From positions 62,001 through 126,000 of the forward strand of contig NZ_JAFBIL020000010.1 of NCBI RefSeq assembly GCF_016809835.1: a stretch of 64,000 nucleotides of DNA. Direction: 5' to 3'. This document shows positions 20,374 to 28,620 of the stretch, one piece after another. A model generated the notes under the pieces. That model made no database searches. It was not told where the DNA came from and saw only the letters and a program-made list of their open reading frames with translations. Source of the DNA: Massilia soli. Its GTDB lineage: Bacteria; Pseudomonadota; Gammaproteobacteria; Burkholderiales; Burkholderiaceae_D. A program made the translations under genes and the position numbers. How positions within the stretch are numbered: position 1 is the stretch's first letter; the number at the start of each line of letters is the position of its first letter.

Positions 20374-22194
20374 ATGAAACCAAATCTCCTCGCCTACGCC
20401 CTGCCCCTGTTCCTGCTCGCCGCCGCACCCGCGGCGCGCGCCGATGTCGATTACCAGCTGCGCATCAGCGACGCCGCCCAGCACCTGGCCGAAGTGCGCG
20501 CCACCTTCCCTGCGGTGAGCGGCGCCACGCTCGACGTGCAGATGCCGAACTGGCGCACCGGCCGCTACCAGATTCTCAACCTCGCCAACGGCGTGCGCAC
20601 CTTCAAGGCGGTCAACGCCAACGGCGAGGCACTGCAAGTGGCCAAGACCGACAAGGGCACCTGGCAGGTCCAGACCAAGCCTGGCGACGCCGTCACTGTC
20701 AGCTACGAGGTGTATGCCAATGTACTGGGCGAGCGCACCCGCCACATCGACGACACCCACGCCTACCTCGACGCCAGCGGCGTGTTCGTCTACGCGCAGC
20801 CGTTCCGCAACGAACCGGTCAAGGTCAAGCTGGACGTGCCGGCAGGCTGGCAATCGCGTTCGGGCATGGACTCGGGCGCATGCGGCCACTGCTTCGTGGC
20901 GCCGAACTACGATGTGCTGGTCGATTCGCCGATCGAGACCGGGATCCACGAGTTCCACACCACGACCGTCGACGGCCGCACCATCGAGGTGGCGATCTGG
21001 GGCCGCGGCAACTACGACGGCAAGAAGATGACCGAGGACCTGAAGAAGATCGTGGTCGAAGGCGGCAAGCTGTATGGCGGTAAATGGCCGTTCCAGCGCT
21101 ACCTGTTCATCGTCCACGCGACCGACGGCGCCGGCGGCGCCACCGAGCACCTGAACTCCACCGTGATCCAGCGTCCGCGCTGGATGTTCGCCAAGCGCAA
21201 GGACTACCTCGGTTTCCTGCGCACCGCGGCGCACGAGTTTTTCCACACCTGGAACGTCAAGGCGTACCGTCCGAAGGAGATGGTCCCTTACGAATACCAG
21301 AAGGAGAACTACAACACGCTGCTGTGGATCGCCGAAGGCCACACCTCGTACTACGATGAACTGATCGTGCTGCGCGCGGGCCTGCAGAAGCGCGAAGAGT
21401 TCATGGAGGAGTACGCGAAGACCATCGACGACTACCTGCACCAGCCGGGCCGGTTCCACCAGAGCGCAGCCGAATCGAGCTTCGACGAATGGATCTCGGT
21501 GGGCGGCGAACGCGCCCGCAACGCGTCGGTGAACATCTACTCGAAGGGCCAGGTCCTGGCGCTGATGATGGACATCGAGCTGCGCCGCCAGACCAAGGGC
21601 GCCAAAGGCCTCGAAGACATGCACCGCGTGTTGTTCGACAAGCACTCGGTGGCACAGGGCGGCTACGACCCGATGGCGGTCAAGGCAGCGCTGCGCCAGG
21701 TCAGCGGCAACGACTGGAGCGGCTGGTGGGCGCAGTACGTCGACGGCACCGCCGAGATTCCGTTCGCCGACCTGCTCAAGACGGTCGGCCTGCAGTACAT
21801 GATCGACGTGCCGAAGGACGAAGAGCAGAAGGAAGAATGGTGGGCCGGCTGGAAGATGCGCGAAGGCAGCGACCCGGCGGTGGTGACGGAAGTCGAGCGC
21901 GACGGCCCGGCGTGGAAGGCCGGGATCGTGTCCGGCGACGTGCTGGTGGCGGTGAACGGCCTGAAGGTATCGGCCAAGGACCTGTCGGAGAAGCTGTACC
22001 TGTCGAAGGCGGCGCCATTCAAGCTGCACATGTTCCGCCGCGACGAACTGCGCGAAGTTCAGCTGACGCCTGTGCTGCAGCCGAAGGGCAAAGCCAAGGT
22101 CAAGGCGCTGGACAAGCCGACCGCGGAGCAGAAGGCCTTGAACGCGGCGTGGCTGGGAATGCCGTGGCCGAAAGACGAAGCCAAGAAGAAGTAA
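20374..22194 (+). CDS. M61-family metallopeptidase with PDZ domain
   Basis: A 606-residue exported zinc peptidase related to glycyl aminopeptidase. The signal peptide is about 1-23 (ending ARA). An N-terminal beta domain precedes the catalytic domain, where the zinc motif HEFFH is at 287-291 followed by TWNVKAYRP, strongly conserved in M61 enzymes; the downstream EGHTSYYDEL supplies the third ligand. A PDZ domain lies at about 500-580 (GPAWKAGIVSGDVLVAVNG). The C-terminal tail is Lys-rich. ATG 20374 was chosen because the signal peptide starts there. It acts in the periplasm on peptides. Confidence 0.9.
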   Translation: MKPNLLAYALPLFLLAAAPAARADVDYQLRISDAAQHLAEVRATFPAVSGATLDVQMPNWRTGRYQILNLANGVRTFKAVNANGEALQVAKTDKGTWQVQTKPGDAVTVSYEVYANVLGERTRHIDDTHAYLDASGVFVYAQPFRNEPVKVKLDVPAGWQSRSGMDSGACGHCFVAPNYDVLVDSPIETGIHEFHTTTVDGRTIEVAIWGRGNYDGKKMTEDLKKIVVEGGKLYGGKWPFQRYLFIVHATDGAGGATEHLNSTVIQRPRWMFAKRKDYLGFLRTAAHEFFHTWNVKAYRPKEMVPYEYQKENYNTLLWIAEGHTSYYDELIVLRAGLQKREEFMEEYAKTIDDYLHQPGRFHQSAAESSFDEWISVGGERARNASVNIYSKGQVLALMMDIELRRQTKGAKGLEDMHRVLFDKHSVAQGGYDPMAVKAALRQVSGNDWSGWWAQYVDGTAEIPFADLLKTVGLQYMIDVPKDEEQKEEWWAGWKMREGSDPAVVTEVERDGPAWKAGIVSGDVLVAVNGLKVSAKDLSEKLYLSKAAPFKLHMFRRDELREVQLTPVLQPKGKAKVKALDKPTAEQKALNAAWLGMPWPKDEAKKK

Positions 22195-22202
22195 GCTCGT
22201 CC

Positions 22203-22297
22203 AAACGTAGGGCGGAAGAGCGGAGCGTCATCCGCCGAATGAGCGTCAACGTGACGCATGTTCGGCGGATGACGCTTCGCTCTTCCGCCCTACGTTT
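22203..22297. repeat. REP-like palindrome, copy 1 of the cgtagggcgga family
   Basis: Two 37-bp arms (22203-22239 and 22261-22297) are complementary except for one base. The 21-bp loop contains a further GCGTCA-acg-TGACGC hairpin. It sits between the M61 gene and the convergent membrane protein gene. Related elements occur at 33473, 39214, 49676 and 63695. Confidence 0.88.
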
Positions 22298-22735
22298 TCA
22301 GGTCGCGTGCTTTACGGTTCCGACGCTAGCTTTCCCCCAAGGCGCCGCCGGCGCCTTGATGTAGTGCCTCACCACATACCCCCAAGGCAGCACCAGCGGC
22401 ACCAGCACAACCCCCAGCCCGGTAGCGAACAGCGTCTCGGCGGCATACGCGTCCAGCCCTGGCCCCATCCACATCGGCAGGGCAAATGCGACCACCCAGA
22501 TGACTTTCCACGCCAGTTCGAACATCAGCACCGGCAGCATCTGCAGCGGGTAGCGTACGCCAAGCATGCACATCAGCGTTAGCCCGCCAAACAGCGCCCA
22601 GATGACGGTACTTGAATTCGCGATCAGCGTCGGCGGCGAGACGATCAATGGCCAGACGTTCATCCCCATGCCGACGGCAATCAACAGGTACATCGCCCTT
22701 AGCAGGTACAGCCTTACTGTGCTGACTTCAGACAT
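22298..22735 (-). CDS. small four-helix membrane protein, unknown function
   Basis: A 145-residue protein that I do not recognise. Four hydrophobic segments (about 8-32, 43-62, 67-92 and 101-127) predict an inner-membrane protein with few charged loops; the tail KAPAAPWGKASVGTVKHAT is hydrophilic. It is the last gene of a three-gene leftward cassette behind an ArsR-type regulator and a small coiled-coil membrane protein, so it is probably controlled by that regulator. The stop codon touches the end of the REP palindrome. Confidence 0.7.
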   Translation of the reverse strand: MSEVSTVRLYLLRAMYLLIAVGMGMNVWPLIVSPPTLIANSSTVIWALFGGLTLMCMLGVRYPLQMLPVLMFELAWKVIWVVAFALPMWMGPGLDAYAAETLFATGLGVVLVPLVLPWGYVVRHYIKAPAAPWGKASVGTVKHAT

Positions 22736-22765
22736 CGCAATTCCTTCACGGTTGGTTGGACTGCT

Positions 22766-23002
22766 TTACTCGACTTCCCTCAAAATTTTTTCGATCGTCG
22801 CCAGGCGGATCTTCAAGTCGGCGAGCGCGGCCGCCGTTTCCGCCTGCGCCGCTACCGCCTGTTCCGCCACCTGGCGGTACGCGTCATCGCTGGCGAGGCG
22901 CGCCTTGGCCTGCTGGACCGCGGCGTAGTACTTCATGCCGAAAATCAGCAGTACCGTTCCAAGCGGCAGGAAGAGCGTCAACAAGTAAACGTGTTCGGCC
23001 AT
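22766..23002 (-). CDS. short membrane-anchored coiled-coil protein
   Basis: A 78-residue protein with one N-terminal membrane helix (about 6-26) followed by an Ala/Glu/Gln/Lys-rich heptad-like coiled coil through to the end (DLKIRLATIEKILREVE). Length and layout resemble phage-shock-protein-B-type proteins, but this is resemblance only. It lies 8 bp downstream of the ArsR-type regulator and about 30 bp before the four-helix membrane protein, so the three are almost certainly one operon. Confidence 0.7.
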   Translation of the reverse strand: MAEHVYLLTLFLPLGTVLLIFGMKYYAAVQQAKARLASDDAYRQVAEQAVAAQAETAAALADLKIRLATIEKILREVE

Positions 23003-23010
23003 TTCGTTCT

Positions 23011-23343
23011 CTATTTCTCAAGGTTGGTTGTCAGGGTCTTCACGGCTTGTGCGATCGCGTCCGGCGTGAGTGCAATGTTGAAACGGGTGACTTCAAAGTA
23101 GTTGAGCGCCTTGCCATCGCCAGACACTTCCATCTGGCTGGTGACCAGCCCGGCGCTTTCCAGCTTTTGAAGGTGCAGGTGGAGCAGCGGACGGCTGATG
23201 CCGATTTCCCGCGCCAGCTGGCTGACGTAATTGCGGCCGCCCGCCTCCAGCGACGCGATAATCCGCAGGCGGTGGGGATTGGACAGGGCCGACAGCATCG
23301 CCAGCAGCACGTCTCCTTCAAATAATTGGTTTTTCTCTTTCAC
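23011..23343 (-). CDS. ArsR-type winged-helix regulator
   Basis: A 110-residue DNA-binding protein: LLAMLSALSNPHRLRIIASLEAGGR is the typical ArsR dimer and helix-2 segment, followed by the recognition helix ISRPLLHLHLQKLESAGLV (about 49-67) and a wing with GDGKALNYFEV. No metal-binding C-V-C motif is seen, so it probably senses something other than a metal through an unusual site. The start appears to be GTG 23343; it lies inside one arm of a perfect 10-bp inverted repeat and 6 nt after a -10 box, implying autoregulation and a leaderless message. An internal start further down cannot be excluded. Confidence 0.82.
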   Translation of the reverse strand: MKEKNQLFEGDVLLAMLSALSNPHRLRIIASLEAGGRNYVSQLAREIGISRPLLHLHLQKLESAGLVTSQMEVSGDGKALNYFEVTRFNIALTPDAIAQAVKTLTTNLEK

Positions 23344-23378
23344 GTGTAAAGATTATCTGACACGTGAAAGCGAGTCAA
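23338..23378 (-). promoter_or_regulatory. autoregulated promoter/operator of the ArsR cassette
   Basis: TTTCACGTGT (23338-23347) and ACACGTGAAA (23360-23369) are perfect inverted arms 12 bp apart. Leftward -35 TTGACT (23378-23373) and -10 TAATCT (23355-23350) are 17 bp apart, so the arms flank the -10 and one of them contains the GTG start codon. Binding by the encoded regulator would block transcription. Confidence 0.7.
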
Positions 23379-23456
23379 GCGATAAATCGTGCCGGTATCT
23401 ACTTGACAACATTGGACAGATTGATGAGTATCTCTTCTCCACTGAGGAGACCATCC

Positions 23457-24362
23457 ATGCCGCGTTCCACCCTTACCCGTCGCCTGTTACTGGCGTCGCT
23501 GTTGTTTGCCATCGCATCGTCAGCACTGCTACCGGCCACCGCGGCCGAATTCGAATCCGACCGCATCGCAGTCACCACCGAAGGCAAAGGGAAAGATGTC
23601 ATCCTGATTCCCGGTCTGGGGTCGTCGCCGCGCGTGTGGCGCGAACTGGTGCGCGCGGTGCCGGGCTACCGCTACCACCTGGTGCAGGTGTCGGGTTTCG
23701 CGGGCCACGCACGCGGCCTGAACGCGCAAGGCAAGGTGGCCGCGCCGGTGGCCGACGAGATCGCGCGCTACATCATGGTCAACAGCCTTGAACGGCCTGC
23801 GGTGATCGGCCACTCGATGGGCGGCACGGTGGGCATGATGGTGGCCAGCCGCCATCCGAACGCGCTGTCGAAATTGATGGTGGTGGACATGCTGCCGTTC
23901 CTGGGCGCGATGTTCGGGCCTCCTGGGACGACCTCGGAAAGCGTCAAGCCGACCGCCGACGCCGTCGTCGCGCAGTTGCGCAGCGCCGATCCGGCGGCGC
24001 GCCAGGCCCGCGCCACCGCGACCATCGCCAGCATGGTCGATACCGTCGCCATGCGCGAGGGGGCGGTGGACGATTCGATCAAGAGCGACCCGGACGTGGT
24101 TGCGCAGGCGTTCCATGAATTGATCGTGACCGATCTGCGGCCGGAACTTGAAAAGGTAACTGTACCGGCCACGGTGCTGTACGTGGTGACGAAGACCCCG
24201 GGCATGACCGACGCCGCGATGGACGCCGCCTACAAGGCCGCGTATGCGCCCCTGAAAGGCGCCACCCTCAAGCGCATTCCATCGAGCGCTCACTTCATCA
24301 TGTGGGACCAGTCGGAGCAGTTCCAGTCCGAAGTCAGGCGGTTCCTCGGCCAGCAGCGCTAG
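23457..24362 (+). CDS. secreted alpha/beta hydrolase
   Basis: A 301-residue protein with a signal peptide (about 1-32, ending AATAA region). The alpha/beta hydrolase fold is evident from VILIPGLGSS (oxyanion strand), nucleophile elbow GHSMGG near residue 120 and a C-terminal SSAHFIMWD, where the histidine is the likely catalytic base. ATG 23457 has GAGGAGA before it; longer in-frame starts lack this and precede the signal peptide. A TTGACA at 23403-23408 may be its -35. Its last 29 bp overlap the convergent kinase gene. Substrate is unknown. Confidence 0.8.
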   Translation: MPRSTLTRRLLLASLLFAIASSALLPATAAEFESDRIAVTTEGKGKDVILIPGLGSSPRVWRELVRAVPGYRYHLVQVSGFAGHARGLNAQGKVAAPVADEIARYIMVNSLERPAVIGHSMGGTVGMMVASRHPNALSKLMVVDMLPFLGAMFGPPGTTSESVKPTADAVVAQLRSADPAARQARATATIASMVDTVAMREGAVDDSIKSDPDVVAQAFHELIVTDLRPELEKVTVPATVLYVVTKTPGMTDAAMDAAYKAAYAPLKGATLKRIPSSAHFIMWDQSEQFQSEVRRFLGQQR

Positions 24363-25683
24363 GCCCGGGGAATTCCACCCGCACGCGCAAGCCGCCCAAT
24401 CGCTCCGACTGGTCCAGCACCAGCTTGGCGCCGTGGCGGTCGGCGATGGCCTTGACGATCGCCATGCCGATGCCGCTGCCGCCAGCTTCGCTGCCGGCGA
24501 TGCGGTAGAAGCGGTCGAACACCCTGTCGCGCTCTTCCGGGGCCACGCCCGGACCGCTGTCCTCGACGGTCAGCACGGCGCCGTCGCCGCTGGCGCGCAC
24601 TTCGACATCGACCTTGCCGTCGGCTGGCGTGTATTTGATCGCGTTGTCGATCAGGTTGCGCATCAGGATCGCCAAGCCGTCAGGCTGGCCCTGGATGCTG
24701 ACGCTGTCAGCGCGTTCCAGGCCCACATCGATGCCCTTCGCCTGGGCCGGCCCCGCCAGGTCGCCCAGGATGCGGCGCGCCAGGTCAGCCAGCTGCACGT
24801 GCTGGACCTTGACGCCGCTGGCCGCGCTGGCTTCCTGCCGCGCCAGCACCAGCAGCTGCTCGACCAGCCGCGTGGCCCGTTCGATGCCGGCCGTGAGGCG
24901 TCCCACGGCGACGCCGCGCGCTTCTTCCGAGTCGGCGCGTTCCAGGCTTTGCGCCTGCAGTTTGAGTGCGGCCAGCGGCGTACGCAGCTCGTGGGCGGCG
25001 TCGGCGACAAAGTGCTGCTGGGCGTCGAAGGCGGTTTTGACCCTGCCGAACAGCAGGTTCAGTTCCTGCACCAGCGGCAGTACTTCATCGGGCAAACCGG
25101 ATTCGGACACCGGCGACAGGTCATCGGCCTGGCGCGCCGCGACCTGCTTGCGCACCCGCGCGACCGGCTCCAGCGAACCGCTGACGACCCACCAGACCAC
25201 CAGCATCAGGATCGGCATCATCACCGCGATCGGCCCCACCGTGCGCAGCGCGAGGTTGCCGGCGATCTTGCGGCGCACCGCCATGTCCTGCGCCACCTGG
25301 ACGGTCTGGTTGCGCGTCTGGACCGAGAAGATGCGGTAGGTGGTGCCGTTGGCCTTGACGTTCGAGAAGCCCAGTACCGCGCGTTGCGGCAGGCGCGCGC
25401 GCGAGTAGGTGCGGAACACCTGCACGCCGTCCGGCGTCCAGACCTGCACCATCAGGTCGTTGTTCTCGGCGGCGGCCTCGGTCGATTCGCGCGCCTGGGC
25501 GCTTGACAGCGGCGCGCCCGAGCGCAGCGACAGCGCCATCTGCTGCATGTGGTAGTCGAAGATCTGGTCGGCGTCGCTCAGCGAGGTGCGGTAGGCGATC
25601 GAGCCTTGCGCCAGGGTGGCGATCGAGATGGCGGCCAGCAGGAACCACAGCAGGCGCCCGCGCAGCGAGTGGGAAACCTTCAT
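24334..25683 (-). CDS. sensor histidine kinase, QseC-like
   Basis: A 449-residue inner-membrane kinase. N-terminal membrane helix about 10-30, periplasmic sensor to about 148, second helix about 149-168, HAMP to about 220, then H-box HELRTP with His231, N-box NLIDNAIKY, G1 EDSGPGVAPEE and G2 GGSGIGMAIV. Size and domain spacing match the QseC/PmrB group. Its ATG overlaps the upstream regulator stop (ATGA). It is probably the last gene of an htrA-regulator-kinase operon and should phosphorylate that regulator. Overlap of 29 bp with the convergent hydrolase is unusual but both reading frames look intact. Confidence 0.9.
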   Translation of the reverse strand: MKVSHSLRGRLLWFLLAAISIATLAQGSIAYRTSLSDADQIFDYHMQQMALSLRSGAPLSSAQARESTEAAAENNDLMVQVWTPDGVQVFRTYSRARLPQRAVLGFSNVKANGTTYRIFSVQTRNQTVQVAQDMAVRRKIAGNLALRTVGPIAVMMPILMLVVWWVVSGSLEPVARVRKQVAARQADDLSPVSESGLPDEVLPLVQELNLLFGRVKTAFDAQQHFVADAAHELRTPLAALKLQAQSLERADSEEARGVAVGRLTAGIERATRLVEQLLVLARQEASAASGVKVQHVQLADLARRILGDLAGPAQAKGIDVGLERADSVSIQGQPDGLAILMRNLIDNAIKYTPADGKVDVEVRASGDGAVLTVEDSGPGVAPEERDRVFDRFYRIAGSEAGGSGIGMAIVKAIADRHGAKLVLDQSERLGGLRVRVEFPGPSAAGRGTA

Positions 25684-26342
25684 TGTTTCGGGACCATGTA
25701 GCCGACCCCGCGCACGTTCTGGATCAATTCGCTGCCCAGTTTCTTGCGCAGGCCGTGGATATACACTTCAACCGCATTGCTGCTGACTTCATCGCGCCAG
25801 CTGTACAGCTTTTCTTCCAGCTGCGGCCGCGACAGCACCACGCCGGGGCGCGCAATCAGCGCTTCGAGCACGGCCCATTCGCGCGCCGACAAGGTGACCA
25901 TCGCGCCGTCGACCTGCACTTCGCGGGTGGCCGGATTGATGCTGATGTTCTTGTATTCGAACACCGGTTCGCCGCGGCCGGCCGAGCGGCGCAGCAAGGC
26001 GCGAATCCGCGCCAGCAGTTCATCGAGGTCGTAGGGTTTGAGGACGTAGTCGTCGGCGCCGGCGTCGAGCCCGGCGATGCGCTGTTCGACCGAGTCGCGC
26101 GCGGTGGCGACCAGCACCGGCGTCTGGTCCTTGCGCGAGCGCATCGAGCGCAATACTTCAATGCCGTCCTTGCGCGGCAGGCCAAGATCGAGCAGCACCA
26201 GGTCGTAGGCCTGCGATTGCAGCAGCGCCGTGTCGGCCATTTCGCCATCCTTGACCCAGTCGACGGCGTAGTGCTCGGCCCTGAGCAGGTCGAGCACTAC
26301 TTCGCCGATCATCGTATCGTCTTCCACCAGCAGTAGCCGCAT
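25680..26342 (-). CDS. OmpR-family response regulator, QseB-like
   Basis: A 220-residue regulator. The receiver domain has EDD near the start, phospho-acceptor Asp52 in LVLLDLGLP and Lys in LKPYDLDELLARIRALLRR, the last phrase being typical of QseB/PmrA proteins. The C-terminal winged helix ends in LIQNVRGVGYMV. ATG 26342 is used, with GGGGAAG upstream; a GTG one codon earlier is possible. It lies 42 bp behind htrA and overlaps the kinase gene. A PmrA/QseB-type direct repeat upstream of htrA suggests it controls its own operon. Confidence 0.9.
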   Translation of the reverse strand: MRLLLVEDDTMIGEVVLDLLRAEHYAVDWVKDGEMADTALLQSQAYDLVLLDLGLPRKDGIEVLRSMRSRKDQTPVLVATARDSVEQRIAGLDAGADDYVLKPYDLDELLARIRALLRRSAGRGEPVFEYKNISINPATREVQVDGAMVTLSAREWAVLEALIARPGVVLSRPQLEEKLYSWRDEVSSNAVEVYIHGLRKKLGSELIQNVRGVGYMVPKQ

Positions 26343-26384
26343 CACTTCCCCGTTTCTCGATTAATGCGGTGGACGAGAACGAAC

Positions 26385-27914
26385 TTACCCGATCCGCACA
26401 GGAATGAATATTCTGTCATTCCCGCGCTGAATCAGCAAGGCGACCGATTTGGTCGACTTGCCCACCACGTCGCGTACCTGGGCGACCGAGCTTACCGGAC
26501 GACCATTTATCGACAGCAGTACGTCACCGGCCTGCACACCCGCGCTGGCGGAGGCGCCGCCGGCATCTTCAATGACCAGGCCGGACGCGATGCCCGACTG
26601 GCGCTTTTCGATCGGCTCGAGCGGACGCAGCGACAGGCCCAGCTTGCCGCCCGGCTCGGCGGCGTCGACCGCCTCCGGTTCGGCGGCGGCGACCTTGTCG
26701 CTGGCGTTGCCGAGCTTGGCCGGGATCTGCACGATCTTGCCATCGCGCCAGACGTCGAGCACCACCCGGTCGCCCGGCTTGGACGTGCTCATCATCGCAG
26801 GCAGGTCGCCCGAGGCGATGATCGGCTGGCCGTTGAGCTTGCGGATCACGTCGCCGGATTTCAGGCCGGCCTTGTCGGCCGCGCCGCCGCGTTCGATGTT
26901 CGACACCAGCGCGCCTTCGGGCGACGCCAGGTTGAACGAATCGGCGAACGCCTGGTTCACTTCCTGGATCGTCACGCCCAGCTTGGCATGCTGCACCTTG
27001 CCGGTTGTGACGATCTGGTCCTTGATGCGGTTGGCCACGTCGATCGGAATGGCGAACGACAGGCCCTGGTAGCCGCCGGTCTGGCTGTAGATCTGCGAGT
27101 TGATGCCGATGACTTCGCCGCGCGTGTTAAACAGCGGGCCGCCCGAATTACCCGGGTTCACCGCCACGTCGGTCTGGATGAACGGCACGTGGCCGTCATC
27201 GATGGAACGGCCCTTGGCGCTGACCACACCGGCGGTCACGCTGCTCTCGAGGCCGAACGGCGAGCCGATCGCGATGACCCACTCGCCAACCTTCAGGTCG
27301 GTCGATTTGCCGATCGGGACCACTGGCAGGTTCTTGGCCTCGATCTTGAGTACCGCAACGTCGGTCTTCGGGTCGGAGCCCAGCACCTTGGCGCGGTATT
27401 CGCGCCGGTCCTGCAGCTTGACCGTGACCTCGGAAGCGTCGCGCACCACGTGCGCATTGGTCAGGATGACACCGTCCGGGCTGATAATGAACCCGGAACC
27501 GGCGCCAAAAACGGGAACCTCGCGCTGGCCGCGCTGCGCGCGCGGGTCCTGGAAGCGACGGAAAAATTCAAAGAATGGATCGTTTTCGTTACCGCGCGGC
27601 AGGCGGGCATTCGGCCCGGCGCTGGTCTTGGTGCTGCCGGTCACCTGGATGTTGACAACCGCCGGTCCCATGCGCGAGACGATCTGGGTGAAGTCAGGCA
27701 AGACGACGCCTGCGGCAACCTGCGTGGGCGCGCCGATGGCAGCGGGCGGAACCGGGGCTGCAAGGGGCGCCGCGGCGCTGACGGCGCCGGACGCCACCGC
27801 ATTGTTGTGATTGACCGCGACCGCGCCAACCGCTCCGCCGATGGCGCCTGCGGCGACAAGTGCCAGAGTGAGTCGCTTCGCGCTGATGGCAGTAGTAGCA
27901 ACTACGTTTTGCAT
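26385..27914 (-). CDS. htrA: periplasmic Do-type serine protease (HtrA/DegP/MucD)
   Basis: A 509-residue trypsin-like protease and chaperone of the envelope. The N-terminus has a hydrophobic segment (about 14-36) acting as signal peptide or anchor, then an Ala/Pro-rich linker. The catalytic triad is His155 (TNAHVV), Asp185 (DVAVLK) and Ser257 (GNSGGP). Two PDZ domains follow, the first about 290-380 (AALEGALVSNIERGGAADKAGLKSGD region), the second about 430-500. It is upstream of and on the same strand as the QseB-like regulator and kinase. A TTTAAG-N5-ATTAAG box lies 58 bp before the ATG. Confidence 0.93.
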   Translation of the reverse strand: MQNVVATTAISAKRLTLALVAAGAIGGAVGAVAVNHNNAVASGAVSAAAPLAAPVPPAAIGAPTQVAAGVVLPDFTQIVSRMGPAVVNIQVTGSTKTSAGPNARLPRGNENDPFFEFFRRFQDPRAQRGQREVPVFGAGSGFIISPDGVILTNAHVVRDASEVTVKLQDRREYRAKVLGSDPKTDVAVLKIEAKNLPVVPIGKSTDLKVGEWVIAIGSPFGLESSVTAGVVSAKGRSIDDGHVPFIQTDVAVNPGNSGGPLFNTRGEVIGINSQIYSQTGGYQGLSFAIPIDVANRIKDQIVTTGKVQHAKLGVTIQEVNQAFADSFNLASPEGALVSNIERGGAADKAGLKSGDVIRKLNGQPIIASGDLPAMMSTSKPGDRVVLDVWRDGKIVQIPAKLGNASDKVAAAEPEAVDAAEPGGKLGLSLRPLEPIEKRQSGIASGLVIEDAGGASASAGVQAGDVLLSINGRPVSSVAQVRDVVGKSTKSVALLIQRGNDRIFIPVRIG

Positions 27915-27971
27915 TTAACGTACTCCTGGGATGGAAAAGGTTTACCGATGGGTTCAGTGTGCAGCACCAGA

Positions 27972-27988
27972 CTTAATGTTTCCTTAAA
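27972..27988 (-). promoter_or_regulatory. QseB/PmrA-type direct repeat upstream of htrA
   Basis: Read leftward the 17 bp are TTTAAG-GAAAC-ATTAAG, an exact fit to the PmrA/QseB-type consensus HTTAAK-N5-HTTAAK as I know it. A QseB-like regulator is encoded two genes downstream on the same strand, so this is probably its operator at the operon promoter. Confidence 0.65.
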
Positions 27989-28054
27989 GCCGGTCGTAGA
28001 AAGGGGCACCCCAACCGCGAGCGCCCCCCTGGTCCTACTCAGTTCGCGCCGTGA

Positions 28055-28525
28055 TTACGCGGCCTGGCGCTGCTCCAGTGCCTGCACGTTGTCACCGCCG
28101 CCGATGGCGTCGCCGCCGCCGATGGTGATCTTGCGTGGCTTGAGCGCTTCCGGTACTTCGCGCACCAGTTCAATGGTCAGCATGCCGTTGTCGAACGATG
28201 CCGTGGTGACCTTGACGTGATTGGCGAGCTGGAAGCGCTGCTCGAAATCGCGCGCCGCGATGCCGCGGTGCAGGTAGGTGCGCTGGGCGTCATCCTTCTG
28301 CTTGCGGCCGGTGACATGCAAGGTGTCACGCTCGGCGACGATCTCGACTTCCGAACGGTCGAAGCCGGCAAGTGCCATCACGATGCGGTACTTGTCTTCG
28401 CTGACCAGTTCGATGTTGTATGGAGGATAGCTAGGCTGGGCGTCGGCGCGCTGCTCAAGCAGCTGGGCCAGGCGATCGAAGCCGATAGCGGAACGATAAA
28501 GAGGAGTAAGGTCGAAAGTACGCAT
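28055..28525 (-). CDS. small heat-shock protein, IbpA/Hsp20 type
   Basis: A 156-residue alpha-crystallin-domain chaperone. The N-terminal arm contains PLYRSAIGFDRLAQLLE, as in IbpA/IbpB. The crystallin domain (about 38-125) runs from PPYNIELVSEDKYRI through GRKQ to the beta-strand FQLANHVKV and GMLTIELVREVPE. The C-terminal extension has PRKITI, the I-x-I-type oligomer contact. ATG 28525 has AAGGAT upstream. It is a cytoplasmic holdase that binds aggregating proteins. A sigma-32-like promoter lies about 70-95 bp upstream with a structured leader between. The C-terminal GGGDAIGGGDN repeat is unusual. Confidence 0.93.
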   Translation of the reverse strand: MRTFDLTPLYRSAIGFDRLAQLLEQRADAQPSYPPYNIELVSEDKYRIVMALAGFDRSEVEIVAERDTLHVTGRKQKDDAQRTYLHRGIAARDFEQRFQLANHVKVTTASFDNGMLTIELVREVPEALKPRKITIGGGDAIGGGDNVQALEQRQAA

Positions 28526-28594
28526 GATAAATATCCTTGTCAAAGTTAAGCGATAAGTTGACGGACCTCCGTGGAGCATCCGTTGCTCCCCATC

Positions 28595-28620
28595 TAATGG
28601 CAGCGTTCGCTCTTTTCAAG
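28595..28620 (-). promoter_or_regulatory. sigma-32-like heat-shock promoter of hsp20
   Basis: Leftward CTTGAAA (28620-28614), 11 bp, then TGCCATTA (28602-28595). The first element is the exact heat-shock -35 and the second matches the core CAT of CCCCATNT. Transcription would begin near 28585, giving a leader of about 60 nt. Confidence 0.55.

Noticed and set aside
22203-22297. Palindrome considered as an intrinsic terminator
   Set aside because: No T-run follows and the same sequence family recurs at four other places, so a dispersed repeat is the better description, though it may slow transcription.
24334-24362. Possible frameshift or mis-assembly where hydrolase and kinase genes overlap
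   Set aside because: Both reading frames continue with normal family-like ends (FLGQQR and RVEFPGPS), so a simple convergent overlap is enough.
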